From the NCBI GenBank assembly GCA_002482725.1, contig DLGO01000020.1:3359-36982 (forward strand): a stretch of 33,624 nt of DNA, written 5' to 3'. Positions 1 to 7,954 of this stretch are shown here, piece by piece; within the stretch, counting starts at the first letter, position 1; each line of letters opens with the position of its first letter. The notes below the pieces were generated by a model, which worked only from the letters and a program-made list of their open reading frames with translations, was not told where the DNA came from and searched no databases. Made by a program: the position numbers and the translations under genes. The stretch comes from Bacteroidetes bacterium UBA7692 (lineage in GTDB: Bacteria > Bacteroidota > Bacteroidia > Chitinophagales > LD1).

Positions 1-303
1 AAAAGTTGTTTTCTGTAAACCTGCAACCGATAATCCAGGGTAATACCATACCTGATCCAATGTATCAAGTATTACGTTCATTACCTGGCAATCTGCTACA
101 TCATCTTTTTCTGTTTCATCTTGTTGTTCCTTCGGCATTATCAACTCCATAGCCTGCGGCTTATTAAGAGTTGTTGTCAACATGAAGAAAGTTATCAGTA
201 GGAACGCCAAATCTACCATTGGTGTTAAGTCTACTCGGGTGGATTGTTTCTTGGACCGCTGCTTCCCATCTCCACCCTTACTGGAGGTATCTAATTCTGC
301 CAT
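1..303 (-). CDS. exbD: ExbD/TolR-family transport protein (second copy), C-terminus outside window
   Basis: Partial gene, 101 residues visible, running off the left edge. It starts MAELDTSSKGG and has a clear AGGAG ribosome site 8 bases before the ATG. A basic cytoplasmic tail (about residues 14-23) is followed by the ExbD hallmark segment VDLTPMVDLAFLLITFFML (about 24-42). Asp31 sits at the conserved proton-path aspartate of ExbD/TolR proteins. A periplasmic part begins after about residue 45 (PQAMELIMPKEQ). In this family ExbD works with ExbB in the inner membrane to pass the proton gradient to TonB for outer-membrane uptake. The gene lies 19 bases after another exbD and is very probably co-transcribed with it. 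Paired exbD genes after exbB are usual in Bacteroidota; a tonB gene might follow outside the window (inference). Confidence 0.9.
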   Translation of the reverse strand, partial: MAELDTSSKGGDGKQRSKKQSTRVDLTPMVDLAFLLITFFMLTTTLNKPQAMELIMPKEQQDETEKDDVADCQVMNVILDTLDQVWYYPGLSVAGLQKTTF

Positions 304-322
304 TGTTCTTCTCCTTGATTAT

Positions 323-958
323 TTATTCGGCAGCCGGTGCAGGTTCTGCACCTTCCAACGAGGTTATCAAATTAAATTTGTACAAGTCATTCTGCTTGAA
401 TATCTCTATTACACGCTGCACGCCTGATACGCTGGAGAATTTATCTCCTTTGATAGCTACACGTGCTTTTGGATTGGCAAGTCGAGAAGAAAGCAACCAT
501 GGTCCCAATTGGTTGGTGGCGCTGTCCGTCGGTATACCTTTCATCTGTGTTTTCTGATATTCCTTGTATTGCGGACCTGTAAGGTTCAATACCTGAGGTA
601 ATTGCTCAATGGGCGTACCAAGCATTTCTATCAAAGAAAACTGGGCCTTTTGGGCAGGAGTCAGGGTTTTCAGCATCGGGTATTGTTCACCATACCTTTC
701 GGTCAGGTTTTCCAATGCAGATAGTCTTTCTTCCGATGTCGCAAGGCTTAGGTAAGCATGACCATCTCTATCTACAGATATTGTAATCGGACCTTCAATC
801 TTGGTTTGCGAGCGTGCCGTAGGCAAGTCGATAACCACAGGTTGGTCCGGTCTGAATTTAGACGTCAATATGAAGAATGTGAGTAGCAAAAATGCTACGT
901 CGCACATCGCTGTCATATCCACGCTGGTGGATTTACGGGGAACTTTAACCTTAGGCAT
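323..958 (-). CDS. exbD: ExbD/TolR-family transport protein with enlarged periplasmic domain
   Basis: 211 residues. Short basic N-terminus, then the ExbD transmembrane signature VDMTAMCDVAFLLLTFFIL (residues 13-31) with the conserved Asp20. The periplasmic fold is recognisable at its start (ITISVDRDGHAYL) and end (ARVAIKGDKFSSVSGVQRVIEIFKQ). Between these lie about 70 extra residues, including LTPAQKAQFSLIEMLGTPIEQL, so the protein is longer than the usual ExbD of about 140 residues. The tail is Ala/Pro/Glu-rich (EGAEPAPAAE). The gene sits 30 bases after exbB and 19 bases before a second exbD, which indicates one operon. Expected role: part of the ExbB-ExbD proton-driven motor powering TonB-dependent uptake. 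The role of the insertion is unknown to me. Confidence 0.9.
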   Translation of the reverse strand: MPKVKVPRKSTSVDMTAMCDVAFLLLTFFILTSKFRPDQPVVIDLPTARSQTKIEGPITISVDRDGHAYLSLATSEERLSALENLTERYGEQYPMLKTLTPAQKAQFSLIEMLGTPIEQLPQVLNLTGPQYKEYQKTQMKGIPTDSATNQLGPWLLSSRLANPKARVAIKGDKFSSVSGVQRVIEIFKQNDLYKFNLITSLEGAEPAPAAE

Positions 959-988
959 GTCCTTAAGTTTTCAGTTATGAAATAAAGA

Positions 989-1807
989 TTACTTAGAGTG
1001 CTTTTTTGAAGCAAATGACTGAGCTATAGAGAAACCCATTTCGTCGATAGCGTAAGTCAACTTATCTATCATACCTGTGAATACGTTGTACATGATGATC
1101 GCAAGGGCAGATGTACCAATACCGATAGCCGTGTTTACTAGGGCCTCAGATATACCTGCAGATAGTTTGCCCGGGTCTGGTGTACCAGATGAAGCAAGTG
1201 CTCCGAAGGCGCGTATCATACCCAATACCGTTCCCAATAGGGCTACTAGTGTTGCAGTAGTAGCGATAGTAGATATGAAAGATAGGTTCTGCTCCAGGCT
1301 AGGAAGTTCCAAAGCTGTTGCTTCTTCTATTTCTTTGCTGATAGCAAGTATTTTTTTCTCTTCTTCCAGGTCAGTTACTTTTTCCATTTCAGCATATTTT
1401 TTCAAACCTGCCTGTATTACGTTTGCTACTGATCCTTTTTGTTTGTTGCATTCTGCCAAAGCTGAGTTGATATCATCGTTAGCAAGGAATGTTTTGATTT
1501 TCTGTAGGAATGTTTCGATAGAACCTGTTCCTTGTGCTTTCCTGATTGTAAGGAAACGCTCGATAGAGAATGTAAATACGGTCAAAAGCATGGTCATAAG
1601 TATAGGTACTATGAAACCTCCTTTGTAAACGATACCGAAATAGTCACCATCTTTTGGGTGTTCTTTGTCTGGTGCAGTGAAGTGAGATTCAGCTCCGAAT
1701 ACGAATGTGAATACTAAAACTGAAACTACTAAGGCGCCTATTAGAACTATTAGTCCGTTGATTCCGCCTGATTTCTTTTCTGAAGGTTTTGCTGTTGCAG
1801 TAGCCAT
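989..1807 (-). CDS. exbB: MotA/TolQ/ExbB proton channel family protein
   Basis: 272 residues. An N-terminal transmembrane helix (about 17-39) is followed by a short linker and a second helix (about 63-85, GGFIVPILMTMLLTVFTFSIE). A charged cytoplasmic region (about 86-170) follows, then two long C-terminal helices carrying the ExbB/TolQ pattern ATLVALLGTVLGMIRAF and EALVNTAIGIGTSALAIIMYN. Family knowledge: ExbB is the pentameric inner-membrane scaffold and channel that holds the ExbD dimer. It is the first gene of an exbB-exbD-exbD run on the minus strand. A good Bacteroidota-type promoter lies about 55 bases upstream of the ATG. Helix boundaries are by eye. Confidence 0.93.
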   Translation of the reverse strand: MATATAKPSEKKSGGINGLIVLIGALVVSVLVFTFVFGAESHFTAPDKEHPKDGDYFGIVYKGGFIVPILMTMLLTVFTFSIERFLTIRKAQGTGSIETFLQKIKTFLANDDINSALAECNKQKGSVANVIQAGLKKYAEMEKVTDLEEEKKILAISKEIEEATALELPSLEQNLSFISTIATTATLVALLGTVLGMIRAFGALASSGTPDPGKLSAGISEALVNTAIGIGTSALAIIMYNVFTGMIDKLTYAIDEMGFSIAQSFASKKHSK

Positions 1808-1862
1808 CTTTTTAAATTGTTTTTTGTTTTCTAAAAGAAATTTTGTTTTACAAATTGGACGC

Positions 1863-1893
1863 CAAAGCTATTCGTTTTTGCGACACGTGCAAA
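1863..1893 (-). promoter_or_regulatory. Bacteroidota-type promoter for exbB-exbD-exbD
   Basis: Read on the minus strand, TTTG (1893-1890) and TAGCTTTG (1870-1863) are separated by 19 bases. This fits the published Bacteroidota primary sigma pattern (-33 TTTG/TTG, -7 TAnnTTTG). Transcription would start near 1856, giving a leader of about 50 bases before exbB. Confidence 0.6.
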
Positions 1894-2026
1894 CCATTGT
1901 TGAAAAATGGTCAAAATCTTAACGTACCTTGGGCTGTATGCATTGCCCTGTATAGGTTATAATGACAATCTTATGACAATGCAATTTGTTTAAAACCGCA
2001 TTTTTATCGCCACTATTTTTAAATAA

Positions 2027-2431
2027 TTAAAAGTGTAAAAACTTGTTTGCCAATAAGTAAGAAGCAAATGCGGTAAATCCGGTTACTATCATGCCCCATA
2101 ATATATCTGCCACCGTTACTATCAGCGGCCAGCCTTTTATGGTGGCCATATTGGTCAGGTCGTAGGTAGCATAGCACAATCCGCCCAGTAGTGCACCATG
2201 TATGGCGGCAGTCTGCCATTGGCCTGTATGCAGCGCCGGCAGTATCGCAAAGAACAATATACCTCCAATATATATCAGGTAGAAGATAATCGCAGGCGTC
2301 CAGTTTACATCAGGCGATATCACAAATGCCAGCTTCTTTTGGTACAGGTTCTTTGCTATCAGGCCAAGCCACAGCATGTCCAGCGCAAAGAATATTACGG
2401 TAGCTATCAGGTACAGGTATACGATTTTCAT
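2027..2431 (-). CDS. DUF2177 family small integral membrane protein
   Basis: 134 residues, nearly all hydrophobic. Four likely transmembrane helices lie at about 3-25, 45-66, 74-95 and 103-127. The order of motifs (FFALDMLWLGLIAKNLYQKKLA, then NWTPAIIFYLIYIGGILFF, then GALLGGLCYATYDLTNMATIKGWP) matches the DUF2177 family, whose function is not known. It stands alone on the minus strand, with about 220 bases between its stop and exbB and 114 bases between its start and the divergent AsmA-like gene. It may share that intergenic region for expression, but I see no clear promoter there. Confidence 0.8.
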   Translation of the reverse strand: MKIVYLYLIATVIFFALDMLWLGLIAKNLYQKKLAFVISPDVNWTPAIIFYLIYIGGILFFAILPALHTGQWQTAAIHGALLGGLCYATYDLTNMATIKGWPLIVTVADILWGMIVTGFTAFASYLLANKFLHF

Positions 2432-2545
2432 GTCAATTGCTTTTTAGTTATTGTCTTTTTTGTAACACTATACAGCCTCATTGGTTCATTCTCTCTGAGC
2501 TGCTTTGCTCAATATTATTCATTTTCTGGCGTTATTTGTATTCCT

Positions 2546-5095
2546 ATGAATATCTATTTGCGTATTGCTGCCTGGTTTTTCGGCATTCTGCTGGGCTTGG
2601 TCCTGTTGGCCGTGGGTGCAGCTTTTGCGCTGGAGGCCACCATCAAAGCACGTATAGTGTCCGCTATCAACGAGCAGTTGTCCGTTCCCGTTCAGGTAAA
2701 GGGTAAAATAGGCTTCTCCCTTATCCGCCACTTCCCCAATGCCTCACTCAGTTTCAACGAGGTAGTAGTCGACGATAAGCTGCGCAAAAAAGAGAAGCTC
2801 CTGAAAGTAAAAGAATTCTCCCTGCTATTCAGCGTCATGGACCTGCTCCAAAGCAAGGTCACCATCAGCAAGGTCTTTATAGAAAACGGCTCTATCAATA
2901 TTTTCATAGATAAAAACGGCAAGCAGAACTTCGACATACTGAAACCCTCTAAATCCGGTAACACCAACCAGATAAGTATTGCCATCAAAAAAGCCTCTTT
3001 AAACAAGGTAGAGGTAAACTACAAAAACGACCAGAGCAAAGCCACCCTCGCACTTAGGGTAAAGCAGTTATTGCTCAATGGTAATTTCAATGAGCAGCGC
3101 TACAATGTAGAGGTAGAGGGCAACGGCAAGTTCCACTCTTTCGGTACTGGCACCGATTTCATTTCCCTGGAAAAAGAATTCGACCTTACTTCCAGAGTAG
3201 CCGTCAATCAATTATTGAAGCGCATAGATATTCAGCAGACCAACATCAACCTTGCCGAAAATGAGTTTGCCCTTACAGGCAGTATCAAGCTCAATGGTGC
3301 TACCACCGCACTCGACCTCAAAGCCAACTGCACCGGCAAAGAGATAGCGCATCTGTTACAATTACTACCCGCCTCTGTTTCAGGCAACCTGAAAGATGTA
3401 AAGGGTACAGGGAATTATAAGATTAGTGCCACCATCAGGGGTAATGTAGGTGCTACTTCACGGCCCGATGTTGCGCTTAATGCTTCCCTGTCCGATGGCA
3501 ATATCTCCCTGGCCAAATGGGGCAAAGAGCTCACCAACGTATTTACCGATATAGAGTATGGTATGGACCGCGATGGCAACGACTACCTGCGCCTCAAAAA
3601 GTTCTCCAGCAAAATCGACAACGAGCCATTCAACTGTGTGCTCGAAATGAAGACCCTGAAGCAGCCCACATTCGACTTCTCTGCCAATGGTATTGTCCAC
3701 CTCGATGCGCTCAACGATGCCTTTGCAGATTCTGTAGTATCCAATTTAGGTGGAACCATCGGCTTCGATGATTTCAAGGTAAAAGGTAAATTCCACAATG
3801 GCTACGATTTTAAAACGGCTAACTTCTCAGGCACTGGCAAAATCCAGCTCAATGAAGTAGAAGGGCAGATCAACAATGTCACGTACGGCAATATCAACGG
3901 TGCCATCTCCTACGATGGCGATGTACTGGATATCAAGGGGTTTACCCTCAATTTCCTGAGTACCGATGTTAAGTTCAGCGGCACTGTCAGCAATCTGCTT
4001 CCGTATGTTTCTGCATTGGATGAGCGCAAAGGTATGGATGGCGTAGCACTCAATGCAGATGGCGAGCTGGATATCGAAAACTTTCACCTCACCAATATTC
4101 TCGAAACCTATAGCCGGAAAAATAACCCCATTGTCGCCCGCAAAGCGCCGCTGGATGTGCGCGATATCTTCCGTATCAATGGCAGGCTGAAAGCCAGGAT
4201 AGGCAAAATGACTTTCCGCAAAATGGAGTTCAAGAATATAGATGCCGAGCTGCAACTGGTGCCACTACAGATCCAGATAGATAAGCTGAATATGCACGCC
4301 ATGGGCGGAAGTGTTACTTCTACTGGCTATGTAGATTTTCCTGCCAGCAGGCAGCTATTATTAAACCTGAGCATAGATGCCAAAGATGTAGACGTAGTCC
4401 AGGTGTTCAAGCAGTGCGAAAACTTCGGCCAGCAGTCACTTACCGAAGCCAACCTGAAAGGTACGCTTAACCTCAATGCCCAATTTAAAACTATCTGGAA
4501 CAACTACAGCGAGCTGGACCAGAACAACCTCGGTGCTATCATAGGCTTTGAATTGAAAAATGGCGAGCTGATAGACTTCGAGCCTATCAAAGCTGCTTCC
4601 AAGTTCATAAAGGTAGATGAGTTAAAGCGCATCCGCTTTTCAGATATCAAAAACCAGATTACCATACAGAACCGCAGCGTATCTATCCCTACCTTCGAAA
4701 TCAAGACCAATGCCATCAACCTTGTATTCACAGGTACACACAGTTTCGACAATATTGTGGACTACCGTTTCAAGATAAACCTCAATAAATTACTGGCAAA
4801 TAAATTCCGCAGCCGTGGCAGCAATATCGAATATGCCGAGCGTGACCCATATGATGGAGTAAATATATATCTGTTAATGACGGGCCAATTGTCAAATCCA
4901 AATATTAAATTTGACAAGGCAAGCTCTGCTGCCAAATTGAAAGAAGAATTTAAAAACGAAAAAGAAGTACTGAAAAACATCTTTAAAAAAGGTGGTCAGG
5001 TTCCGCAAAACGAAGATAAGAAACGCGAAGAGCGCTACTATCAGATAGATGAAGAGCCTAAGTACATGGAATTTGAAGATGAAAACCCAAAATAG
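2546..5095 (+). CDS. AsmA-like envelope protein
   Basis: 849 residues from ATG 2546. The reading frame is open further upstream, but the extra stretch is antisense to the DUF2177 gene and has no signal sequence, whereas MNIYLRIAAW begins a clear N-terminal membrane anchor (about 5-28). The anchor is followed by the AsmA-type start (ARIVSAINEQLSVPVQVKGKIGFSLIRHFPNASLSF). The rest is a long beta-rich body with the repeated AsmA/TamB-like pattern of short strands such as GTGNYKISATIRG and GGSVTSTGYVDFPASRQ. A C-terminal AsmA-like region lies at about 640-800, and the end is charged and Lys/Glu-rich. AsmA-like proteins are inner-membrane anchored, span the periplasm and are linked to lipid transport and outer-membrane homeostasis. 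The last 17 bases overlap the next gene, which suggests coupled translation. Confidence 0.85.
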   Translation: MNIYLRIAAWFFGILLGLVLLAVGAAFALEATIKARIVSAINEQLSVPVQVKGKIGFSLIRHFPNASLSFNEVVVDDKLRKKEKLLKVKEFSLLFSVMDLLQSKVTISKVFIENGSINIFIDKNGKQNFDILKPSKSGNTNQISIAIKKASLNKVEVNYKNDQSKATLALRVKQLLLNGNFNEQRYNVEVEGNGKFHSFGTGTDFISLEKEFDLTSRVAVNQLLKRIDIQQTNINLAENEFALTGSIKLNGATTALDLKANCTGKEIAHLLQLLPASVSGNLKDVKGTGNYKISATIRGNVGATSRPDVALNASLSDGNISLAKWGKELTNVFTDIEYGMDRDGNDYLRLKKFSSKIDNEPFNCVLEMKTLKQPTFDFSANGIVHLDALNDAFADSVVSNLGGTIGFDDFKVKGKFHNGYDFKTANFSGTGKIQLNEVEGQINNVTYGNINGAISYDGDVLDIKGFTLNFLSTDVKFSGTVSNLLPYVSALDERKGMDGVALNADGELDIENFHLTNILETYSRKNNPIVARKAPLDVRDIFRINGRLKARIGKMTFRKMEFKNIDAELQLVPLQIQIDKLNMHAMGGSVTSTGYVDFPASRQLLLNLSIDAKDVDVVQVFKQCENFGQQSLTEANLKGTLNLNAQFKTIWNNYSELDQNNLGAIIGFELKNGELIDFEPIKAASKFIKVDELKRIRFSDIKNQITIQNRSVSIPTFEIKTNAINLVFTGTHSFDNIVDYRFKINLNKLLANKFRSRGSNIEYAERDPYDGVNIYLLMTGQLSNPNIKFDKASSAAKLKEEFKNEKEVLKNIFKKGGQVPQNEDKKREERYYQIDEEPKYMEFEDENPK

Positions 5096-6071
5096 GAGCC
5101 TGGTAGTTCGCCTGGCAAGTTTTACGTTATTAGCCATTATTTGTGTTGTTAGCATAGTGCTGGCAGGCTGGGCAATGATGCCTTCCAAAATTGTTCCTGC
5201 TGCCAAAGTCAAGGAACAGTTTACACAGGAAACCTCTCACTTCTATACCTGGCGCGGCAAAGAGATTCACTATACCGATGAGGGCGAAGGTATTCCCGTA
5301 TTAATGATTCACGGCCTGGGTGGCTCACTGCGCAACTTTCAGAAGTTGGCCAAGGTAATGCCACATGGCTACAGGATTCTTAGGGTCGACTTGCCCGGTT
5401 TCGGCATGTCCGATTTTCCCTATACCTCAGCCGATACCGTAAACTATATTGAAACTTACCGTAGCTTCATTACAGAGTTTCTGGATTCTACGCATGTAGA
5501 TTCCGTATATGTTATTGGCAATTCACTGGGTGGTTGGATGAGTTGGGACCTCGCCACTATTCGCCCCGATAAGGTGAAGAAGCTGGTGCTTATTTCCAGC
5601 GCGGGCTACGACATGAAGGCTGTAGCAACAAATGTAGCTGCCATATTTGAGTACGATGTGGTACATAAAGCTATGAAAAAGGGCGTTCCGGAGTTTGTAA
5701 CCGACAGGGCCATCACCCGCAGCCACTTCAATACCGCCCTCATCACCAACGAAGGCCGCAAAGCAATGAATGCCTTTTTCAATCGCGAAGGCAACATAGA
5801 GCACATGTTCAGGCTGGTAGCTTCCAGGCAGTATGCCGATACATCTCGCATAAAAATGATACAGGCACCAACACTTATCATTTGGGGCAAGCAGGACCAG
5901 ATAATCCCGGTAGCCCATGCAGAGAATTTCCACCGCGATATTCCTAACTCTGAAGTAGTAATTATTGATAGCTGCGGCCACGTTGCCCAAAACGAAAAAA
6001 CGGAGCAGGTGTTATCGTCCGTACTCCGTTTTTTTAATAATTCTTCAGCTTCCGCCTTAGTCGCGCAATAG
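5079..6071 (+). CDS. Membrane-anchored alpha/beta hydrolase
   Basis: 330 residues from ATG 5079. An in-frame ATG at 5049 lies deeper in the AsmA-like gene and would place extra polar residues before the membrane segment. An N-terminal hydrophobic helix (about 9-32) suggests a signal anchor. The fold is a classic alpha/beta hydrolase: oxyanion motif HGLGG (78-82), DLPGFGMSD (104-112), nucleophile elbow GNSLGG with Ser149, acid candidate Asp273 in WGKQDQIIP, and His301 in CGHVAQNEK. The complete triad supports an active esterase, lipase or C-C hydrolase; the substrate cannot be told. Overlap with the AsmA-like gene suggests an envelope-lipid role (inference). Oddity: a strong terminator hairpin lies inside the last 25 codons, and the stop overlaps the aspartate kinase gene tail to tail. 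Confidence 0.88.
   Translation: MKTQNRSLVVRLASFTLLAIICVVSIVLAGWAMMPSKIVPAAKVKEQFTQETSHFYTWRGKEIHYTDEGEGIPVLMIHGLGGSLRNFQKLAKVMPHGYRILRVDLPGFGMSDFPYTSADTVNYIETYRSFITEFLDSTHVDSVYVIGNSLGGWMSWDLATIRPDKVKKLVLISSAGYDMKAVATNVAAIFEYDVVHKAMKKGVPEFVTDRAITRSHFNTALITNEGRKAMNAFFNREGNIEHMFRLVASRQYADTSRIKMIQAPTLIIWGKQDQIIPVAHAENFHRDIPNSEVVIIDSCGHVAQNEKTEQVLSSVLRFFNNSSASALVAQ
5995..6035. terminator. Bidirectional intrinsic terminator inside hydrolase 3' end
   Basis: A perfect 11-base stem: AAAAAACGGAG (5995-6005) pairs with CTCCGTTTTTT (6024-6034), with an 18-base loop. The T7 run (6029-6035) forms the U-tract on plus and the A-run forms the U-tract on minus. On minus it lies 22 bases after the aspartate kinase stop, an ideal place. 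On plus it lies 34 bases before the annotated hydrolase stop. Confidence 0.8.
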
Positions 6072-7319
6072 CACTTGCAGGGTGTTTCGCGATAGCTGCC
6101 TTAGCAGTATATCTTTTCCGCTGGTTAGCTTGTTTATGATGCCCTCATTATAGTGGCGTATGGTTAACAGGCGCAGGTGCTCTAATCTGGTAATAGAGAA
6201 ATCAGCGCTCAGTTCTTCCACCACATTATCTATCTTCTCCCTCTTAAAATCTACTACCACGCTGAAACTGATAGCTTGGTTCTGCATCATATTTACGCGT
6301 AACCTGTGCTCGGCAAATTTGGTAAACAGTATGCTCAGGTGGTCTTCTGCTATAAACGAGAAATCCTTTACCGTAAAGCTCAGCAATACCTGCTCTTTTT
6401 TATTGATGATCACGTGCGGCATAAAGTTCGTATTGGCATTTGCCGATATCACCGAACCGCGCTTCCCGTAGTTGATAAAGGAACGTACCTCCAGTGGTAT
6501 GTTCTTGTTCTGTATAGGCTTTATCGTTTTCGGGTGAATAACGCTCGCGCCATAGTAGGTCATTTCTATCGCCTCATGGTAGGTCAGCTCACTGATGAAT
6601 TGTGCATCGGCAAACTCCTTAGGGTCAGCATTCATGATGCCCTCCACGTCTTTCCATACGGTCATGCGCTCCGCATTCAGGCAGTAGCTGAATATAGCTG
6701 CTGTATAGTCCGAACCTTCTCTTCCCAGTGTTGTGGTAAAGTTTTCCGGTGTGCTGCCTATAAATCCCTGGGTAACTATGAAGCCGGTTTTCGTAAGTGG
6801 TGGCACCACTTCAGTTATTGCTTTCTCGGTTTTCTTCCAGTCTATTTTACCTTCGGTGTAGGCGTTGTCGGTAAACACACACTCCTTGGCATCCAATAGG
6901 TTATTGCTCAGTCCCACATGGTTTGCATAGTGGCTTACTATGGTGGTAGATATGTACTCACCTATGCTCACTATCTGGTCGTATATAAAGTTGTAGTTGC
7001 GCGTGTGGTTCGTCTTCAGGAACTCATGTGTCTTATCTATTATCTGCTTTACAGCAGCCACCACCTGCTCGGTATCATTACCGAAAAGCTCATTTATAAT
7101 AACCAGGTGCTTGTCAAATATATCAGTCAGGTGCTGCTCCCATGCTTCATCACCCGCATAGTAGGTATTGATTACTACTTCCAGCGCATTCGTGGTTTTG
7201 CCCATGGCTGATATTACCACCACCTTCTGGTTGCCCGGATTCTCTTTTAGTATCTGCGCTACGTTTTTTACTGCTGTGGCATCCTTTACCGATGCGCCTC
7301 CAAATTTGTAGATATTCAT
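6057..7319 (-). CDS. lysC: Aspartate kinase
   Basis: 420 residues. Catalyses ATP-dependent phosphorylation of aspartate, the first step toward lysine (diaminopimelate), threonine and methionine. The N-terminal amino-acid-kinase domain begins with KFGGASVKD (5-13). Other family segments are TTLGREGSDYTAA (196-208), VWKDVEGIMNADP (221-233) and the YGASVIHPKTI segment (256-266). Residues about 310-420 have the alternating pattern of C-terminal ACT-type regulatory domains (VLLSFTVKDFSF; ISFSVVVDF). No homoserine dehydrogenase domain follows, so it is monofunctional. The widespread TTLGRGGSD motif reads GREGSD here. It is the last gene of a minus-strand run, 27 bases after the GNAT gene, and has a strong terminator just beyond its stop. 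Feedback inhibition by pathway products is likely from the family but cannot be read here. Confidence 0.93.
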   Translation of the reverse strand: MNIYKFGGASVKDATAVKNVAQILKENPGNQKVVVISAMGKTTNALEVVINTYYAGDEAWEQHLTDIFDKHLVIINELFGNDTEQVVAAVKQIIDKTHEFLKTNHTRNYNFIYDQIVSIGEYISTTIVSHYANHVGLSNNLLDAKECVFTDNAYTEGKIDWKKTEKAITEVVPPLTKTGFIVTQGFIGSTPENFTTTLGREGSDYTAAIFSYCLNAERMTVWKDVEGIMNADPKEFADAQFISELTYHEAIEMTYYGASVIHPKTIKPIQNKNIPLEVRSFINYGKRGSVISANANTNFMPHVIINKKEQVLLSFTVKDFSFIAEDHLSILFTKFAEHRLRVNMMQNQAISFSVVVDFKREKIDNVVEELSADFSITRLEHLRLLTIRHYNEGIINKLTSGKDILLRQLSRNTLQVLLRD

Positions 7320-7346
7320 TGCTATGCTTCAGTTTCTTTTTAGTCT

Positions 7347-7832
7347 TTAGTTTGCCAGTTGCTGTACGTATCCGGCTATTTGCTCTTTGCTCATGCGGCA
7401 GTTTATCCATTCGTCATCCAGTTCCATGCCTATGCCTTTATAAAAGCTTATGGCCGGAGCGTTCCACTCCAGCACCTGCCATCGTATCTGGTTTACATTG
7501 GCTTCCACGGCTGCTTTCATCACCTCATTTATCAGCAGCTTGCCTATGCCAAGCCTGCGGCACTTTTCTGTTATCACTATATCATCCAAAAAAAATATCT
7601 TGCCCTTCCAGGTAGAGTAAGCTGTGTAGTACAATGCTATTCCTACTACTTCGCCACCATGTTCCGCTACAAACACTTTGTAGATGGAATGCTCACCAAA
7701 CCCATCTTCCAGTAGCATTTTTTCGGTGTTCACCACTTGCTCCGGTTGGCGTTCAAATAGCGCAAGCTCTTGCACCAACCGCATTATGTGTGGTACATCC
7801 GTTGCTACGCCTTTTCTTATTACTGTTTGCAT
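7347..7832 (-). CDS. GNAT-family N-acetyltransferase (SSAT/thialysine-acetyltransferase-like)
   Basis: 161 residues, a single GNAT domain. The acetyl-CoA pyrophosphate loop is RRLGIG (92-97), preceded by the beta-4 strand FFLDDIVITEKC and followed by the helix KLLINEVMKAA. The later segment IRWQVLEWNAPAISFYKGIGMEL is typical of the spermidine/spermine (SAT1) and thialysine acetyltransferase subgroup. Likely substrates are small primary amines such as polyamines or lysine analogues, but this is family inference only. It lies between asnB (122 bases upstream) and aspartate kinase (27 bases downstream) on the same strand. A TATTTTTG element (7861-7854, minus) could be a -7 box about 22 bases before the ATG, but no good -33 box is visible. 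Confidence 0.85.
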   Translation of the reverse strand: MQTVIRKGVATDVPHIMRLVQELALFERQPEQVVNTEKMLLEDGFGEHSIYKVFVAEHGGEVVGIALYYTAYSTWKGKIFFLDDIVITEKCRRLGIGKLLINEVMKAAVEANVNQIRWQVLEWNAPAISFYKGIGMELDDEWINCRMSKEQIAGYVQQLAN

Positions 7833-7954
7833 CAGATTTCAAAAAATGAGCCGCAAAAATAGGAGCCTCCACGACTTGTGAAAGCTTAAATTCCTGTTTA
7901 TTGAATTTTAATACCTTATAAATTAGAATTAATCACGGTGTAATGGTGGTCTTT

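Noticed and set aside
2198..2545. Upstream extension of the AsmA-like frame
   Set aside because: It is antisense to the DUF2177 gene and lacks a signal sequence; the natural anchor begins at 2546.
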